Below are positions 7,047-16,230 of a DNA stretch of 64,000 nucleotides, piece by piece. This DNA comes from Brevibacillus sp. DP1.3A (GTDB taxonomy: Bacteria; Bacillota; Bacilli; Brevibacillales; Brevibacillaceae), in assembly GCF_013284245.2 (NCBI RefSeq), contig NZ_CP085876.1, positions 6,204,501-6,268,500 on the forward strand. The letters are read 5' to 3'. The notes below the pieces were generated by a model that was not told the origin of the DNA, did no database searches, and worked only from the letters and a program-made list of their open reading frames with translations. Within the stretch, counting starts at the first letter, position 1. Each line of letters starts with the position of its first letter. Both the position numbers and the translations under genes were made by a program.

Positions 7047-8699
7047 CTACACTTCCATCAAAATGGTAAGAATCATTGGGTTACGGCCTGTTTTTTCGTA
7101 AATGAACGGCTTGATCACTTCATTAATCTGTGACTTCAGCTCAGACCATTCCTTGATTTTCTTATCCAATGCTTCCTGCAGACGCCCACGAACGAGCTGT
7201 GTCGCTTCCTGAATCAAGGATTCCGAACCGCGTACGTAAACGAAGCCGCGGCTCACGATATCTGGGCCCGTCAAAATTTTGAAGTTCTTCATATCGAGGC
7301 TGACAACCACGACCATCAAGCCATCCTCAGCCAAATGCTTGCGATCGCGCAGAACGATATTTCCGACGTCGCCGATACCACTGCCATCAATGAGGACAAT
7401 CCCTGCTTGTACTTTGCTGAGCCACGCTTTTTCGCGGTTGCAATTCAGCACTTCGCCGTTGTCCATAATAAAGATGTTGCTCTCCTCGATCCCAACTTGT
7501 TGAGCCAGCTTGGAGTGAGTCTTGAGCATCCGGTATTCCCCGTGAATCGGGATGAAATATTTCGGACGAATGAAGTTGAGCATGAGCTTCAATTCTTCAC
7601 TGCTGCCATGTCCAGATGCGTGGATGTCAAATGCATGACTCAATACCACGTTGGCACCTGCACGGTACAGCTTGTCTATCGTGCGACTGACGTTGATCGT
7701 GTTCCCAGGAATCGGGGATGCGGAAATGATAACCGTATCTTCTGGATAAATGGAAACTGTACGGTGCGATCCGGAAGCAATCCGGGTCAACGCTGCCATC
7801 GGCTCACCTTGACTACCCGTGCAAATAATCAGCACTTGGTTGTCCGCGTAGTTGTCGATGTGCTTAATATCAATCAACATGCCCTCTGGCATTTGGATGT
7901 AACCCAGCTCTTGTCCAATCAAGAAAACCTTTTCCATACTGCGACCAATAACCGCCACTTTGCGATTGCATTGCTCGGCAGCGTCTACCACTTGTTGCAG
8001 GCGATGCACGTTGGAAGCAAAGGTAGCCAGGATGATGCGTCCACGCGCTTTGCGTACCACATCGAGAATCCCTTCCCCTACCGTTCTCTCCGACATCGTA
8101 AATCCAGGACGCTCACTGTTCGTACTGTCGGACAAAAGCGCCAAGACGTCACCGCTCGCACCAATGCGTGCAATTTTTCCGTACTCCGTTGTTTGGCCAA
8201 CTGGTGTCATGTCAAACTTGAAGTCACCCGTGTGAATGACCATTCCCTCAGGTGTATAGAGCACAACTCCCAGGGAATCCGGAATACTGTGGTTCGTACG
8301 GAAGAATGTCGCCTTCAGCTTGGCAAAAGGAATTTCCGTATCTTCCGAAATTGGAATCAGCTTCACTTCATTTTGCAAACGGTGCTCTTCCAGCTTCGCC
8401 TTGACCAAGCCCAGGGTCAGACGACCACCGTAAATCGGCACCTTGATTTGCCGTAAAATATAAGGAATCGCTCCGATGTGATCCTCATGTCCGTGCGTCA
8501 ACAAAAGTGCTTTTATCTTATGCTGGTTGTCCTTCAGATAAGAAATATCCGGGATAACCAGATCAATACCAAACATTTCATTCTCGGGGAACTTTACCCC
8601 GCAGTCAATAATGATGATTTCGTCCTCATACTCGACGCAGTACATATTTTTTCCGATCTCGCCGAGGCCGCCCATCGCGAAAATCTTAACGTCGCTCAC
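7047..8699 (-). CDS. rnjA: Ribonuclease J (RNase J1-like)
   Basis: Metallo-beta-lactamase/beta-CASP ribonuclease with 5'-3' exo- and endonuclease activity, central to mRNA turnover in Firmicutes. The zinc motif is THGHEDHIG, followed by HTGDFKFD, the beta-CASP motifs including SDSTNSERPG, and the C-terminal HGEYRM segment. It ends ILTILMEV, as in RNase J proteins of Bacillus. The intact HGHEDH motif fits J1, whose metal site is complete, better than J2, in which B. subtilis has HGHDEN. The GTG at 8699 has AGGAGG seven bases upstream and is preferred over an ATG at 8717 that overlaps that site. The protein is 550 residues, the expected size. A TATAAT (8762-8767, minus strand) lies upstream. 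Confidence 0.93.
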   Translation of the reverse strand: MSDVKIFAMGGLGEIGKNMYCVEYEDEIIIIDCGVKFPENEMFGIDLVIPDISYLKDNQHKIKALLLTHGHEDHIGAIPYILRQIKVPIYGGRLTLGLVKAKLEEHRLQNEVKLIPISEDTEIPFAKLKATFFRTNHSIPDSLGVVLYTPEGMVIHTGDFKFDMTPVGQTTEYGKIARIGASGDVLALLSDSTNSERPGFTMSERTVGEGILDVVRKARGRIILATFASNVHRLQQVVDAAEQCNRKVAVIGRSMEKVFLIGQELGYIQMPEGMLIDIKHIDNYADNQVLIICTGSQGEPMAALTRIASGSHRTVSIYPEDTVIISASPIPGNTINVSRTIDKLYRAGANVVLSHAFDIHASGHGSSEELKLMLNFIRPKYFIPIHGEYRMLKTHSKLAQQVGIEESNIFIMDNGEVLNCNREKAWLSKVQAGIVLIDGSGIGDVGNIVLRDRKHLAEDGLMVVVVSLDMKNFKILTGPDIVSRGFVYVRGSESLIQEATQLVRGRLQEALDKKIKEWSELKSQINEVIKPFIYEKTGRNPMILTILMEV

Positions 8700-8833
8700 T
8701 CTCTTTCCTCCTAACATCGTCGTGCATGATTATGGGAACCCGAACCAAGCATGCCATTCTTATTATATCACAACGTAAGACGTTCGTTTCACCCAGTCTT
8801 GACTATTCCACACATTCATCTTCGGTCAATAAT

Positions 8834-9316
8834 TTAATACTGATACTTCAAGTCGGTAACTCGTTCATCGGTAACGACACTTGCCCTCGCCCAAAAGTCA
8901 TGCTTTTCATAGGAATCGCCCGTCCATACCTCCGTAATTTCTCCTGAAGAGAGCTTTAGTGGTACGGCTTCGATTTCTTTTAACACGGCGCCACTTTTGT
9001 TTTGCAATCGCAGTTTCAAGTCGATCTCCAACGGCTGATCCGACTGATTCCGTACCAGGATCAGACTTGTATACGGATACCCAGCACAATTTTTGGTACA
9101 GTCTTGTCTGCTGTATACGATGGCGAGATCAATCGGCTTCTCATTGTCCATCTTCGCCGCTTTCCACTGGTCTTTTGCTTTTTGTACGACGGTGACGTAC
9201 TCCGCCTTTTTCAAAAAGGGCCCCATGCCTAAAAAAGCAGCAGCAAAAAAGCTAAACAAACCAAAAGCTGTGCATAGAAAAACGAGGTTCATTTTCCAAA
9301 ACTGTTTTCTCATCAT
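8834..9316 (-). CDS. Hypothetical membrane-anchored protein (161 aa)
   Basis: Single N-terminal membrane helix (about residues 8-30) followed by an extracytoplasmic domain of about 125 residues. The domain has two close cysteines in QDCTKNCAGYPY and a predicted beta-rich part (SLILVRNQSDQPLEIDLKLRL) reminiscent of small immunoglobulin-like folds. I recognise no family. The start is uncertain: tandem ATGs at 9316/9313 lie 17 bases after GGAGGT, and a TTG at 9322 is closer to it. The gene overlaps the end of the upstream frame by 65 bp, which suggests a coupled two-gene unit. It ends about 135 bp before the RNase J gene on the same strand. Confidence 0.65.
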   Translation of the reverse strand: MMRKQFWKMNLVFLCTAFGLFSFFAAAFLGMGPFLKKAEYVTVVQKAKDQWKAAKMDNEKPIDLAIVYSRQDCTKNCAGYPYTSLILVRNQSDQPLEIDLKLRLQNKSGAVLKEIEAVPLKLSSGEITEVWTGDSYEKHDFWARASVVTDERVTDLKYQY

Positions 9317-9539
9317 GATCAAAAAAACAAAATACCTCCAAGTCGGACTCCGTGGGTAACACCGGAATGCCATACTTCATTTGCCAATATACATTCGCAG
9401 CGAAGCAGCCTCCGTAAATCAATACGGCAGAAGCAATCGTGAGCCCCCATTTTTTCCAGAAAGGAGGCTTTTGAAAAATGACTGCAAGAACCCCCACCAA
9501 AATAGGAAGGCCAAATAAGGGAATGAGCAAGTAATGCAT
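9252..9539 (-). CDS. Hypothetical small membrane protein (95 aa)
   Basis: Two hydrophobic helices, MHYLLIPLFGLPILVGVLAV and WGLTIASAVLIYGGCFAANV, followed by a hydrophilic tail that overlaps the next gene. The ATG at 9539 has GGGAGG six bases upstream. The last ~30 residues share DNA with the 5' end of the downstream gene, so the tail may be unconstrained or the overlap may be a frame-disrupted remnant. No family recognised. It is probably co-transcribed with the downstream membrane-anchored protein. Confidence 0.6.
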   Translation of the reverse strand: MHYLLIPLFGLPILVGVLAVIFQKPPFWKKWGLTIASAVLIYGGCFAANVYWQMKYGIPVLPTESDLEVFCFFDHDEKTVLENEPRFSMHSFWFV

Positions 9540-9642
9540 CGAAAACCTCCCGCATTTCATTGTCATTATTTTCTACGAATGATATTCCGAAAAGTCTTCA
9601 AAATACATGGCAAACCATTTCGAAAAGGAGAGGGATAAGCAA

Positions 9643-9981
9643 GTGCAAGCCGCTCGTCGCCTATATTGTTATCGGAACATGATGCCCCTTCTCTCCACTG
9701 TACTTTTCCTGTTCCTCTTTCAGCCGTTCCCTACCTATGCCCAGCCTCCCTATGCAAAATGGGGCAGGCTCGCGATGCAGGAGACGATGAAGCGATATCC
9801 AAACGCTCAAATTGTGGACTACCTGCATGTCGGACGAAAACAAAAAACGCCCACCACGTCGGAAGAGACGTTTAAGCTCTTGCTTCAAGAAGGCAATCGC
9901 AGGTGGGCGTTACTCATTCATATTGAATTCGTGAATCAGACAGAAGATGTCGTAAACATCTCCTATGAGGAGACTCGCTAG
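9643..9981 (+). CDS. DUF3889 family secreted protein
   Basis: The 112-residue protein starts at GTG 9643, nine bases after AAGGAGAGG, which fits better than the ATG at 9607. It carries a signal peptide ending near PFPTYA, then the DUF3889 core PPYAKWGRLAMQETMKRYP with the IVDYLHVGRKQ and FKLLL segments. This matches Bacillus YqzG/YhdC-type proteins as I recall them; their function is unknown. The gene faces the sco1 homologue and overlaps its stop codon by four bases, so the two transcripts converge. Confidence 0.82.
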   Translation: MQAARRLYCYRNMMPLLSTVLFLFLFQPFPTYAQPPYAKWGRLAMQETMKRYPNAQIVDYLHVGRKQKTPTTSEETFKLLLQEGNRRWALLIHIEFVNQTEDVVNISYEETR

Positions 9982-10604
9982 TCAGCGAGCTGTTCCATCT
10001 CTTTCATCATGACTTCCATGTCCATGTCAGCTGCCATCCCGTACGCGCGGCGCATGTTTCCATCTCCATCCACAAGGAACATGCGAGCCGTATGAGCATA
10101 AGAACCATCTGGCTGCTTCATGACCATCAGACCAAAATCCTTCGTCACTTTCTCTACAGCCTGAGCGTCCCCGCGCAGGAACTTCCAGCCGCTCTGATCT
10201 GCCTTGAACTTGGCTGCGTACTCCTGCAAGACTTCCGGCGTATCGTTATCAGGGTCAAAGGAAATGGAGATAAACTCTACTTTGTCTCCGAACAGTCCCT
10301 TTTCCTTCAACTGATCTTGCAGCTTGGCCATGTTGTACGTAGTAGCCGGACAAATATCCGGGCACTTGGTAAACATAAACTCCACCAGTCGTACTTTGCC
10401 AGCACTTTCATTAAATGTATAGGTTGTTCCGTCACTGTTGTCTAAGGTGAAATCCGCGATGGGCTTCAACACTTCGATCTTCTCTTCTGTCATGTACTTA
10501 TAACCAAATACACCGACGATAGCCAAAAGGATAATACCAGCTAACACAGGAAACCAATGTTTTTTCATCGCAGATTCCTGCTGCAATTGTGTTCCTTCAC
10601 TCAC
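9978..10604 (-). CDS. Sco1/SenC/PrrC family copper chaperone
   Basis: Membrane-anchored thioredoxin-fold protein that delivers copper to the CuA site of cytochrome oxidase. One membrane helix (residues ~17-36) precedes the domain. The copper motif CPDIC lies in TKCPDICPAT (C81 and C85), and the third ligand histidine lies in YAHTARMF. Length 208 is typical. The GTG at 10604 has GGGAGG eight bases upstream. A rhodanese gene precedes it. The window also encodes a ba3-type oxidase with a CuA subunit at 58.5 kb, a possible client. Confidence 0.93.
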   Translation of the reverse strand: MSEGTQLQQESAMKKHWFPVLAGIILLAIVGVFGYKYMTEEKIEVLKPIADFTLDNSDGTTYTFNESAGKVRLVEFMFTKCPDICPATTYNMAKLQDQLKEKGLFGDKVEFISISFDPDNDTPEVLQEYAAKFKADQSGWKFLRGDAQAVEKVTKDFGLMVMKQPDGSYAHTARMFLVDGDGNMRRAYGMAADMDMEVMMKEMEQLAD

Positions 10605-10684
10605 GGGTTGTTCCTCCCTGCTTGTCCCATGCGAGATGCCTCCTGATTACACACGGGAGGCATTCACACTGTTTCTATACCTTC

Positions 10685-10996
10685 TTACTGTTCCACTTCA
10701 CCTGGCCATGCGAGCATGCCGCCAACCATATTCGCCACGTCATACCCTTGAGCACTCAAATACTCTGTAGCTGTATTGCTTCTGGCACCACTGCGGCAAA
10801 CCATCACAATCGGAATGTTCTTATCCAGCTCATCGATACGGTGCGGCAAAAAGCCGAGTGGGATCAACTTAGCCTCTTTAATGTGACCTGCATTCCACTC
10901 ATCTACTTCACGTACATCAATGACTTGCAGTTCCTCTTTGGCATCCAGCTTTTCCAACAGCTCTTGTGGTGTCATTTCCTTTACTCCATGGCTCAT
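10685..10996 (-). CDS. Rhodanese-like sulfurtransferase, single domain
   Basis: Small single-domain rhodanese of 103 residues. The VIDVREVDEWNAGHI motif and the active loop CRSGARS with catalytic Cys67 are intact. Such proteins carry persulfide sulfur. The ATG at 10996 has TAGGAGG at good distance. It lies just upstream of the Sco1-like gene; a hairpin (ATGCCTCC/GGGAGGCAT) lies between them near 10637-10661. Sulfur donor and acceptor are unknown. Confidence 0.92.
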   Translation of the reverse strand: MSHGVKEMTPQELLEKLDAKEELQVIDVREVDEWNAGHIKEAKLIPLGFLPHRIDELDKNIPIVMVCRSGARSNTATEYLSAQGYDVANMVGGMLAWPGEVEQ

Positions 10997-11264
10997 CGCT
11001 ATTTATCCTCCTATATGTACGATCAGATCAGTTGTAACCACCTCCATGATATCACACGCTTTTTTACTTTTCTAACGCGAAGAGCACTTGGCTTCACGCT
11101 GCATCCATGCTCCCTATTTTCTACCATTATCTCCTATTTGGCTGCGACAGTAGCCACACGGGATGTGAACAGCTTGAGGCAAAAGCGTTACAAATTAATG
11201 GCATGAGTGAACAACTTTCATCTATATATACATAAAAACCTCCCTGATAACTTACTATTATGCG

Positions 11265-11293
11265 TTGACAGCAAGGGGATATTTTCATACAAT
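11265..11293 (+). promoter_or_regulatory. Promoter of the metY S-box transcript
   Basis: TTGACA (11265-11270) and TACAAT (11288-11293) with a 17-bp spacer, just upstream of the riboswitch. From 10997 to here I see no gene. Confidence 0.85.
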
Positions 11294-11308
11294 TACGACA
11301 ACAACTTT

Positions 11309-11415
11309 TCTCATCAAGAGCGGTGGAGGGACAGGCCCTACGAAACCCGGCAACCAGCAGACTAGCTGCATGGTGCCAATTCCTGCAGAATCCAGTGATT
11401 CTGAGAGATGAACAC
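11309..11415 (+). promoter_or_regulatory. S-box (SAM-I) riboswitch aptamer controlling metY
   Basis: Conserved SAM-I elements run in order: CTCATCAAGAGCGGTGGAGG, GGACAGGCCCTACGAAACCC with GGCAACC, GGTGCCAATTCCT and GAGAGATGAAC closing P1. This is the second S-box in the window and differs in loop sequence from the one at 2.7 kb. Confidence 0.96.
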
Positions 11416-11430
11416 AAGCCCGTGCATGAT

Positions 11431-11468
11431 CGGAGCCTTCTTCTTCTCAGGAGAATGCTCCGTTTTTT
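11431..11468 (+). terminator. Intrinsic terminator of the metY riboswitch
   Basis: CGGAGC pairs with GCTCCG, with an inner TTCTC/GAGAA stem, followed by six Ts, 36 bp before the metY start. Confidence 0.92.
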
Positions 11469-11504
11469 ATTAGCCGATTTCCCATAGTAAAAGGAGAGAT
11501 GGAC

Positions 11505-12809
11505 ATGTCCGATCAACAACAATGGAAGCCAGAAACACTTGCGGTACACGGTGGACAGGAGGTTGACCCTGTAACAGGCTCACGTGCTGTTCCGATCTAT
11601 CAGACGACCTCCTACGTTTTCCGTGATACGGAGCATGCTGCCAACCTGTTTGGCTTAAAAGAGTTTGGGAATATCTATACACGCATCATGAATCCGACAC
11701 AGGATGTGTTTGAGAAGCGTGTTGCCCTGCTCGAAGGTGGTGTAGGCGCACTCGCGACCGCATCCGGGCAAGCTGCCATTACATTCGCCATCTTAAATAT
11801 TGCGCATGCAGGAGACGAGATCGTCGCTTCCAGCAGCCTCTACGGCGGTACCTACAACCTGTTCGCTCACACTCTTCCCCGCCTCGGGATCAAGGTTCAT
11901 TTTGCTGATCAATCCAATCCGGAAAATTTCCGTGCCTATATCAATGAAAAGACAAAAGCCGTGTTTTGCGAGACGATCGGCAACCCGCGCATTGATGTCG
12001 CTGATATCGAGGCGATCGCCAATATTGCTCACGAAAATGGCGTGCCTTTGATCGTGGACAACACCTTCGCGACTCCGATTTTGTGCCGTCCTTTTGAACA
12101 CGGGGCCGATATTATCGTGCACTCTACCACCAAATTCATCGGCGGCCACGGAACAGCAATTGGCGGTATTATCGTAGACTCAGGAAAATTTGACTGGAAC
12201 AACGGAAAATTCCCAGGTCTGACTACACCAGACCCAAGCTACCATGGCGTCGTCTATACAGAGGCAGTCGGTCCACTCGCCTATATTATCAAGGCGCGCG
12301 TCCAGCTCCAACGCGATATCGGAGCGGCTGTCGCCCCAATCAACTCCTTCTTGTTCCTGCAAGGATTAGAAACACTGCATCTGCGCATCGAGCGGCATAG
12401 CCAGAACGCCTTGGCAGTAGCTCAATTCCTCACCAATCACTCTGCCGTAGAGTGGGTGAGCTATCCAGGGCTGGAGTCAGACTCCCAGCATGAATTGGCA
12501 CAAAAATATTTGCCAAAAGGTGCTGGCGCGATCCTGACCTTTGGAATTCGCGGTGGCATTGAGGCAGGAAAAACATTGATCGAATCAGTGAAGCTGTTCT
12601 CCCATCTCGCAAATGTCGGGGACTCCAAGTCACTCATCATTCATCCAGCTAGCACAACACATCAGCAAATGACAGAAGAAGAGCAGGCAGCAGCCGGAGT
12701 GACTCCGGGACTCATTCGCCTCTCCGTCGGCACAGAATCGATCGACGATATCATCTCTGATCTGGAGCAAGCCTTGCAGCGTGCGTTGCAATTATCTACG
12801 GTAGGTTAA
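11505..12809 (+). CDS. metY: O-acetylhomoserine sulfhydrylase (homocysteine synthase)
   Basis: PLP enzyme of the Cys/Met metabolism family that makes homocysteine from O-acetyl-L-homoserine and sulfide. The PLP lysine is in the STTKFIGGHG motif, and SGQAAITFAI and the YTRIMNPTQDVFEKRVA segment are characteristic. At 434 residues it has the length of the MetY/homocysteine synthase type rather than the ~390 of MetB/MetC. I chose ATG 11505 because GGAGAG lies six bases upstream; the ATG at 11499 overlaps it. Expression is controlled by the S-box directly upstream, so it is off when SAM is high. A strong terminator follows. Confidence 0.94.
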   Translation: MSDQQQWKPETLAVHGGQEVDPVTGSRAVPIYQTTSYVFRDTEHAANLFGLKEFGNIYTRIMNPTQDVFEKRVALLEGGVGALATASGQAAITFAILNIAHAGDEIVASSSLYGGTYNLFAHTLPRLGIKVHFADQSNPENFRAYINEKTKAVFCETIGNPRIDVADIEAIANIAHENGVPLIVDNTFATPILCRPFEHGADIIVHSTTKFIGGHGTAIGGIIVDSGKFDWNNGKFPGLTTPDPSYHGVVYTEAVGPLAYIIKARVQLQRDIGAAVAPINSFLFLQGLETLHLRIERHSQNALAVAQFLTNHSAVEWVSYPGLESDSQHELAQKYLPKGAGAILTFGIRGGIEAGKTLIESVKLFSHLANVGDSKSLIIHPASTTHQQMTEEEQAAAGVTPGLIRLSVGTESIDDIISDLEQALQRALQLSTVG

Positions 12810-12823
12810 CATACCTTTACAAG

Positions 12824-12878
12824 AAAAGAAGAATCACGTGATCTCTTTGGATAGAGGTTTGTGATTCTTCTTTTACTT
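12824..12878 (+). terminator. Terminator of metY
   Basis: A perfect 14-bp stem, AAAAGAAGAATCAC (12824-12837) with GTGATTCTTCTTTT (12861-12874), with T-rich 3' flank. Confidence 0.88.
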
Positions 12879-12966
12879 TTTTATTTTCGTTCGAAAATAA
12901 TTGAACTTTTCATTCGGTATTTTTATAATATTATCATTCAAGAAAATTTTGGGAGAGTGGATAGAC

Positions 12967-14016
12967 GTGAAAGTTTTAAATATCGGAAGTGAACGGACAA
13001 CATATCGCGTGGAGATCTCGTATTCTCCTTTATTCGAAGCAGCCTTGGGAATCGCTGCCGCTACCTACGATCAATTGCATCACACGATGGAACACCCTCC
13101 TGCCTACTGGCGTCAACTGTTGGACGAGCTGTCACCCTCTGTACGGCAAGAAGTCGACTATGCGAAGGAGCACAACACGTGGAAGACGCTTTTGCAACTG
13201 CTCGATCTTTGCCCTTTCACAGATGTGGATTCATTTCTCTCCTATGTCAGAGAGCTCTCAACAGAACAGCTCCGATATGAGGCCCTCCCTTATCTTGGTG
13301 AAAATATGCAGGAAGCACGTCGAAAGGCTGCACAAGGAAGCAAGGAGGATTGCACCGTTTTGCAGGAAGCGTGCCGTGCGCACCTCTTTTTTGAAGCGTA
13401 TATCGGACATATTACTTCCGTTGATGCAGAAGAGCTGCGGAGTCATATTCTCCGATTGATGGAAGGCTGGTATATCACTCATATCAAGCCGCGTGAGGAA
13501 GAAATCGTTCGCATGCTAGAAAGGGATTGGGCGCAAAAGCAAAGCAAGCTAGGAAAGTTCAACCCGGAAGCCTTGGTAGAGTATGCTACGGGATCGAGCT
13601 ACCTCCCTGAGCCTGCCGTGACACGCGTACTGCTGATTCCACAAGCGATCTATCGCCCGTGGACCGTACAGGCCGATGCTGTCGGGACGAAAATTTTTTA
13701 TTACCCTGTTGCCGACGAAAATTTGCACGATGCTGTAGATCCTAATCAGCCACCCCCTTCACTGGTGCAAGCCTTAAAAGCACTCGGTGATGAGCATAGG
13801 CTGCGCATGGTCAAAATGCTGGCGGAAAAGGACCTGAGTCTGCAAGAGATAACAGATCAACTCTCCATGGCGAAATCGACAGTACACCATCACCTGTCCA
13901 TGCTGCGGTCTGCCCATCTCGTTGAAACGGCAGGCTCCCGTTACAGACTCCGCCGTCATACGCTGGACAAGCTCCCCCTGATGTGGGATGAATTCCTGGA
14001 CAGGAGCACCCCATGA
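12967..14016 (+). CDS. ArsR-family regulator with large N-terminal domain
   Basis: The 349-residue protein has an N-terminal ~260-residue domain of unknown role, possibly the DUF5937 type, and a C-terminal winged helix. The latter contains ALGDEHRLRMVKMLAEKDLS, then ITDQLSMAKSTVHHHLSML as the recognition helix region. There is no cysteine pair for metal sensing in the HTH part. The GTG at 12967 has GGGAGAG nine bases upstream; an in-frame ATG further up lacks one. The stop overlaps the start of the MFS gene (ATGA), so the pair is a regulator-transporter unit. A second protein of the same architecture occurs at 18.9 kb. Confidence 0.82.
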   Translation: MKVLNIGSERTTYRVEISYSPLFEAALGIAAATYDQLHHTMEHPPAYWRQLLDELSPSVRQEVDYAKEHNTWKTLLQLLDLCPFTDVDSFLSYVRELSTEQLRYEALPYLGENMQEARRKAAQGSKEDCTVLQEACRAHLFFEAYIGHITSVDAEELRSHILRLMEGWYITHIKPREEEIVRMLERDWAQKQSKLGKFNPEALVEYATGSSYLPEPAVTRVLLIPQAIYRPWTVQADAVGTKIFYYPVADENLHDAVDPNQPPPSLVQALKALGDEHRLRMVKMLAEKDLSLQEITDQLSMAKSTVHHHLSMLRSAHLVETAGSRYRLRRHTLDKLPLMWDEFLDRSTP

Positions 14017-15239
14017 ACCAAACTGCGGTACAAGCCTCTGTCTGGCAGCAGCGTTCTTATCGTTGGATTCTTTTCGGTCAGCTCATATCAGAACTCGGCG
14101 CCTCACTCGGTACCCTCGCCAATAGCTGGTTAATCTATCAGGCAACAGGCTCACAAGGTGCGGTCGGACAGATGTGGCTGCTGTATTTCTTGCCGTCGCT
14201 AGCGATTCAGTTGGTTGCCGGACCGTACATCGACCGATTCGACAAGAAGCGTGTCATGATTTTTTCTCAATGGATGCGAGCTGCTGCGTTTTGTTTGTCC
14301 TTTGCGGTCATTACTTCCGGGACAGAATCACTCTGGCCTTTGTATTTCACTGCCTTGATCAACGGTCTCGTTCAACCGCTATATGTGCCAGCCAGCCAGT
14401 CGCTCCTCCCTGCTCTGGTCAAAAGAGAGCAGCTCCTCCAAGCCAATGCCTATTTGGATAGTGTCCTACGAATTGCCTTGATTACAGGACCTCCGTTGGG
14501 CGGGATTCTCGTGGCGAGTATCGGTGGTGAGTCCGTACTCGCATTGGTCGCGATCAGCTATGTACTCAGCGGTTTCTTTCTGGTTCTTTGTCCAATCGCC
14601 CCAGCAGATACCGCCAACAAGAAGCAATCGTGGCTCGTTATGTTTAAGGCCGGTCTTGCGATTTTTTGGCAAAAGCCCCTTTTGCTCTGGCTTGGCCTGT
14701 ACTCAGCTCTCGTCCAATTTGCTGTCGGAGTCACACTCGTACTAAACCTGCCTTTTGTAGCCGGCGAACTGCAAGGCACTTCGTTTCATGTAGGCTTGTT
14801 TTTGGCTGGGTATCCTTTGGGATATTTCTTCGGCTCTTTGCTCGTGCCTCGCTTCCGTAGCAGCCTTGGGCAGCCCCTGATCATGTTGGGATCACTGGTA
14901 TTAGGCGGCTCAAGCTTTGTTGCGATAGGCTTTACCCATGACCTCTGGCTCGCAATCACCATCGAACTACTGGCTGGTCTGTTTGCTCCCTTTTTCCAAG
15001 TACATAGCACAAGCCTGTATCAGCTTCACGTTCCTTCCGAGCTAATGGGGCGTGTACTGTCTGTCCGCCTACTCATCGTGCGTGCGACGATGCCCGTCGG
15101 TATTTGGCTTGGTGGACAGCTGAGCGATCAGGTAGGGATTCGCCCTCTTTACATCTCTGTAGGCGCCGTCATCGTGCTTGCCGCGCTGACGGGAATACTA
15201 TTTCGAAAATTTGTAACTAACAGGATATTCCATATATAA
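14013..15239 (+). CDS. MFS exporter (MFS_3/EntS-like)
   Basis: Twelve-helix transporter of 408 residues. The N-terminal half begins YRWILFGQLISELGASLGTL, and the helix 2-3 loop DRFDKKRVMIFSQ is typical of the enterobactin-exporter-like subgroup. Translation is coupled to the upstream ArsR-like regulator through an ATGA overlap, so the regulator probably controls it. Substrate is unknown; drug or siderophore export is the usual role of this subgroup. Confidence 0.88.
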   Translation: MNQTAVQASVWQQRSYRWILFGQLISELGASLGTLANSWLIYQATGSQGAVGQMWLLYFLPSLAIQLVAGPYIDRFDKKRVMIFSQWMRAAAFCLSFAVITSGTESLWPLYFTALINGLVQPLYVPASQSLLPALVKREQLLQANAYLDSVLRIALITGPPLGGILVASIGGESVLALVAISYVLSGFFLVLCPIAPADTANKKQSWLVMFKAGLAIFWQKPLLLWLGLYSALVQFAVGVTLVLNLPFVAGELQGTSFHVGLFLAGYPLGYFFGSLLVPRFRSSLGQPLIMLGSLVLGGSSFVAIGFTHDLWLAITIELLAGLFAPFFQVHSTSLYQLHVPSELMGRVLSVRLLIVRATMPVGIWLGGQLSDQVGIRPLYISVGAVIVLAALTGILFRKFVTNRIFHI

Positions 15240-15287
15240 TAAAAACCGTATGCCTCCTAAATTTTGAATGGGAAAAGGAGAATTTTC

Positions 15288-16226
15288 ATGACTCATCCGA
15301 CATTGGATAACCTTCAGCATGCTATCAGCAGCGTCATCGTGGGCAAGGAAAGCCAGATCCGCCTATTGGTAACGGCCCTGCTCGCCCGTGGTCACGTATT
15401 GCTGGAGGACTTGCCCGGAATGGGAAAAACCGTGCTTGCCAAAACATTGGCGCAAGCGATTGGCGGCTCTTACAACCGCCTGCAATTTACTGCGGATCTA
15501 CTGCCATCTGATGTCGTCGGTCTACACGTATTCAATCAGCGAACAAGTGAATTCGAACTGCGCAAGGGACCTGTTTTTGCGGATGTCTTGCTCGCAGATG
15601 AAATAAACCGGGCCACTCCCAGGACTCAATCCGGCTTGCTGGAAAGCATGGAGGAACGCCAGGTTACAATCGAAGGCGTCACCCTGCCACTTCCATCGAC
15701 CATGCTGGTCATTGCTACCCAAAACCCGATTGAATCGGAAGGAACCTATCCATTGCCGGAAGCACAGTTGGACCGCTTCCTTTTCAAGCTGTCTCTTGGC
15801 TACGGTACGCGAGAGGATGCCAAAGAAATTTTGCGGAGATTCCGCAGTGGCTCCCCATTAGAGGCCGTCGAGCCGGTCATCACTGTCGAGCAAATTGCGG
15901 CTCTGCAACGCGAGGTCACGACCATTCATGTCAGCCAACCGGTGGAAGACTATGTCATCGATCTGACGGAAGCGACTCGCCAGCATCGTTCTGTTGAGGT
16001 GGGCATTAGTCCGCGCGCCATGCTCGCCCTGTTGCGATCCGCTCAGGCTTACGCGTTCGTTTCTGGTCGTACTTATGTCTTGCCGGATGATGTGAAAGTG
16101 GTGTTCCCAAGTCTGGCAGCTCACCGCATTCGCCTCTCCATGGAAGCAGAGCTGCATGTGACAGAGCAGGAAGTCGTGGAGCAAATCTTGACCAGCGTCC
16201 CCGCTCCCGTCGAAGAAAGCGTGTAG
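15288..16226 (+). CDS. MoxR-family AAA+ ATPase
   Basis: MoxR ATPases act as chaperones, usually with DUF58 and von Willebrand-type partners. The 312-residue protein has Walker A as LPGMGKTVLAKT, Walker B as LLADEINRATPRTQSGLLE, sensor 1 in VIATQNPIESEGTYPLPEAQ and the arginine-containing ISPRAMLALL segment. The ATG at 15288 has AAAGGAG seven bases upstream. It is the first gene of a MoxR-DUF58-DUF4129 operon with 4-bp gaps or overlaps, about 50 bp downstream of the MFS gene. Confidence 0.95.
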   Translation: MTHPTLDNLQHAISSVIVGKESQIRLLVTALLARGHVLLEDLPGMGKTVLAKTLAQAIGGSYNRLQFTADLLPSDVVGLHVFNQRTSEFELRKGPVFADVLLADEINRATPRTQSGLLESMEERQVTIEGVTLPLPSTMLVIATQNPIESEGTYPLPEAQLDRFLFKLSLGYGTREDAKEILRRFRSGSPLEAVEPVITVEQIAALQREVTTIHVSQPVEDYVIDLTEATRQHRSVEVGISPRAMLALLRSAQAYAFVSGRTYVLPDDVKVVFPSLAAHRIRLSMEAELHVTEQEVVEQILTSVPAPVEESV

Positions 16227-16230
16227 CGCT

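Noticed and set aside
7335..8456. A 373-codon open frame on the + strand inside the RNase J gene
   Set aside because: It is the complement of a highly conserved gene; its translation shows no domain and no ribosome site.
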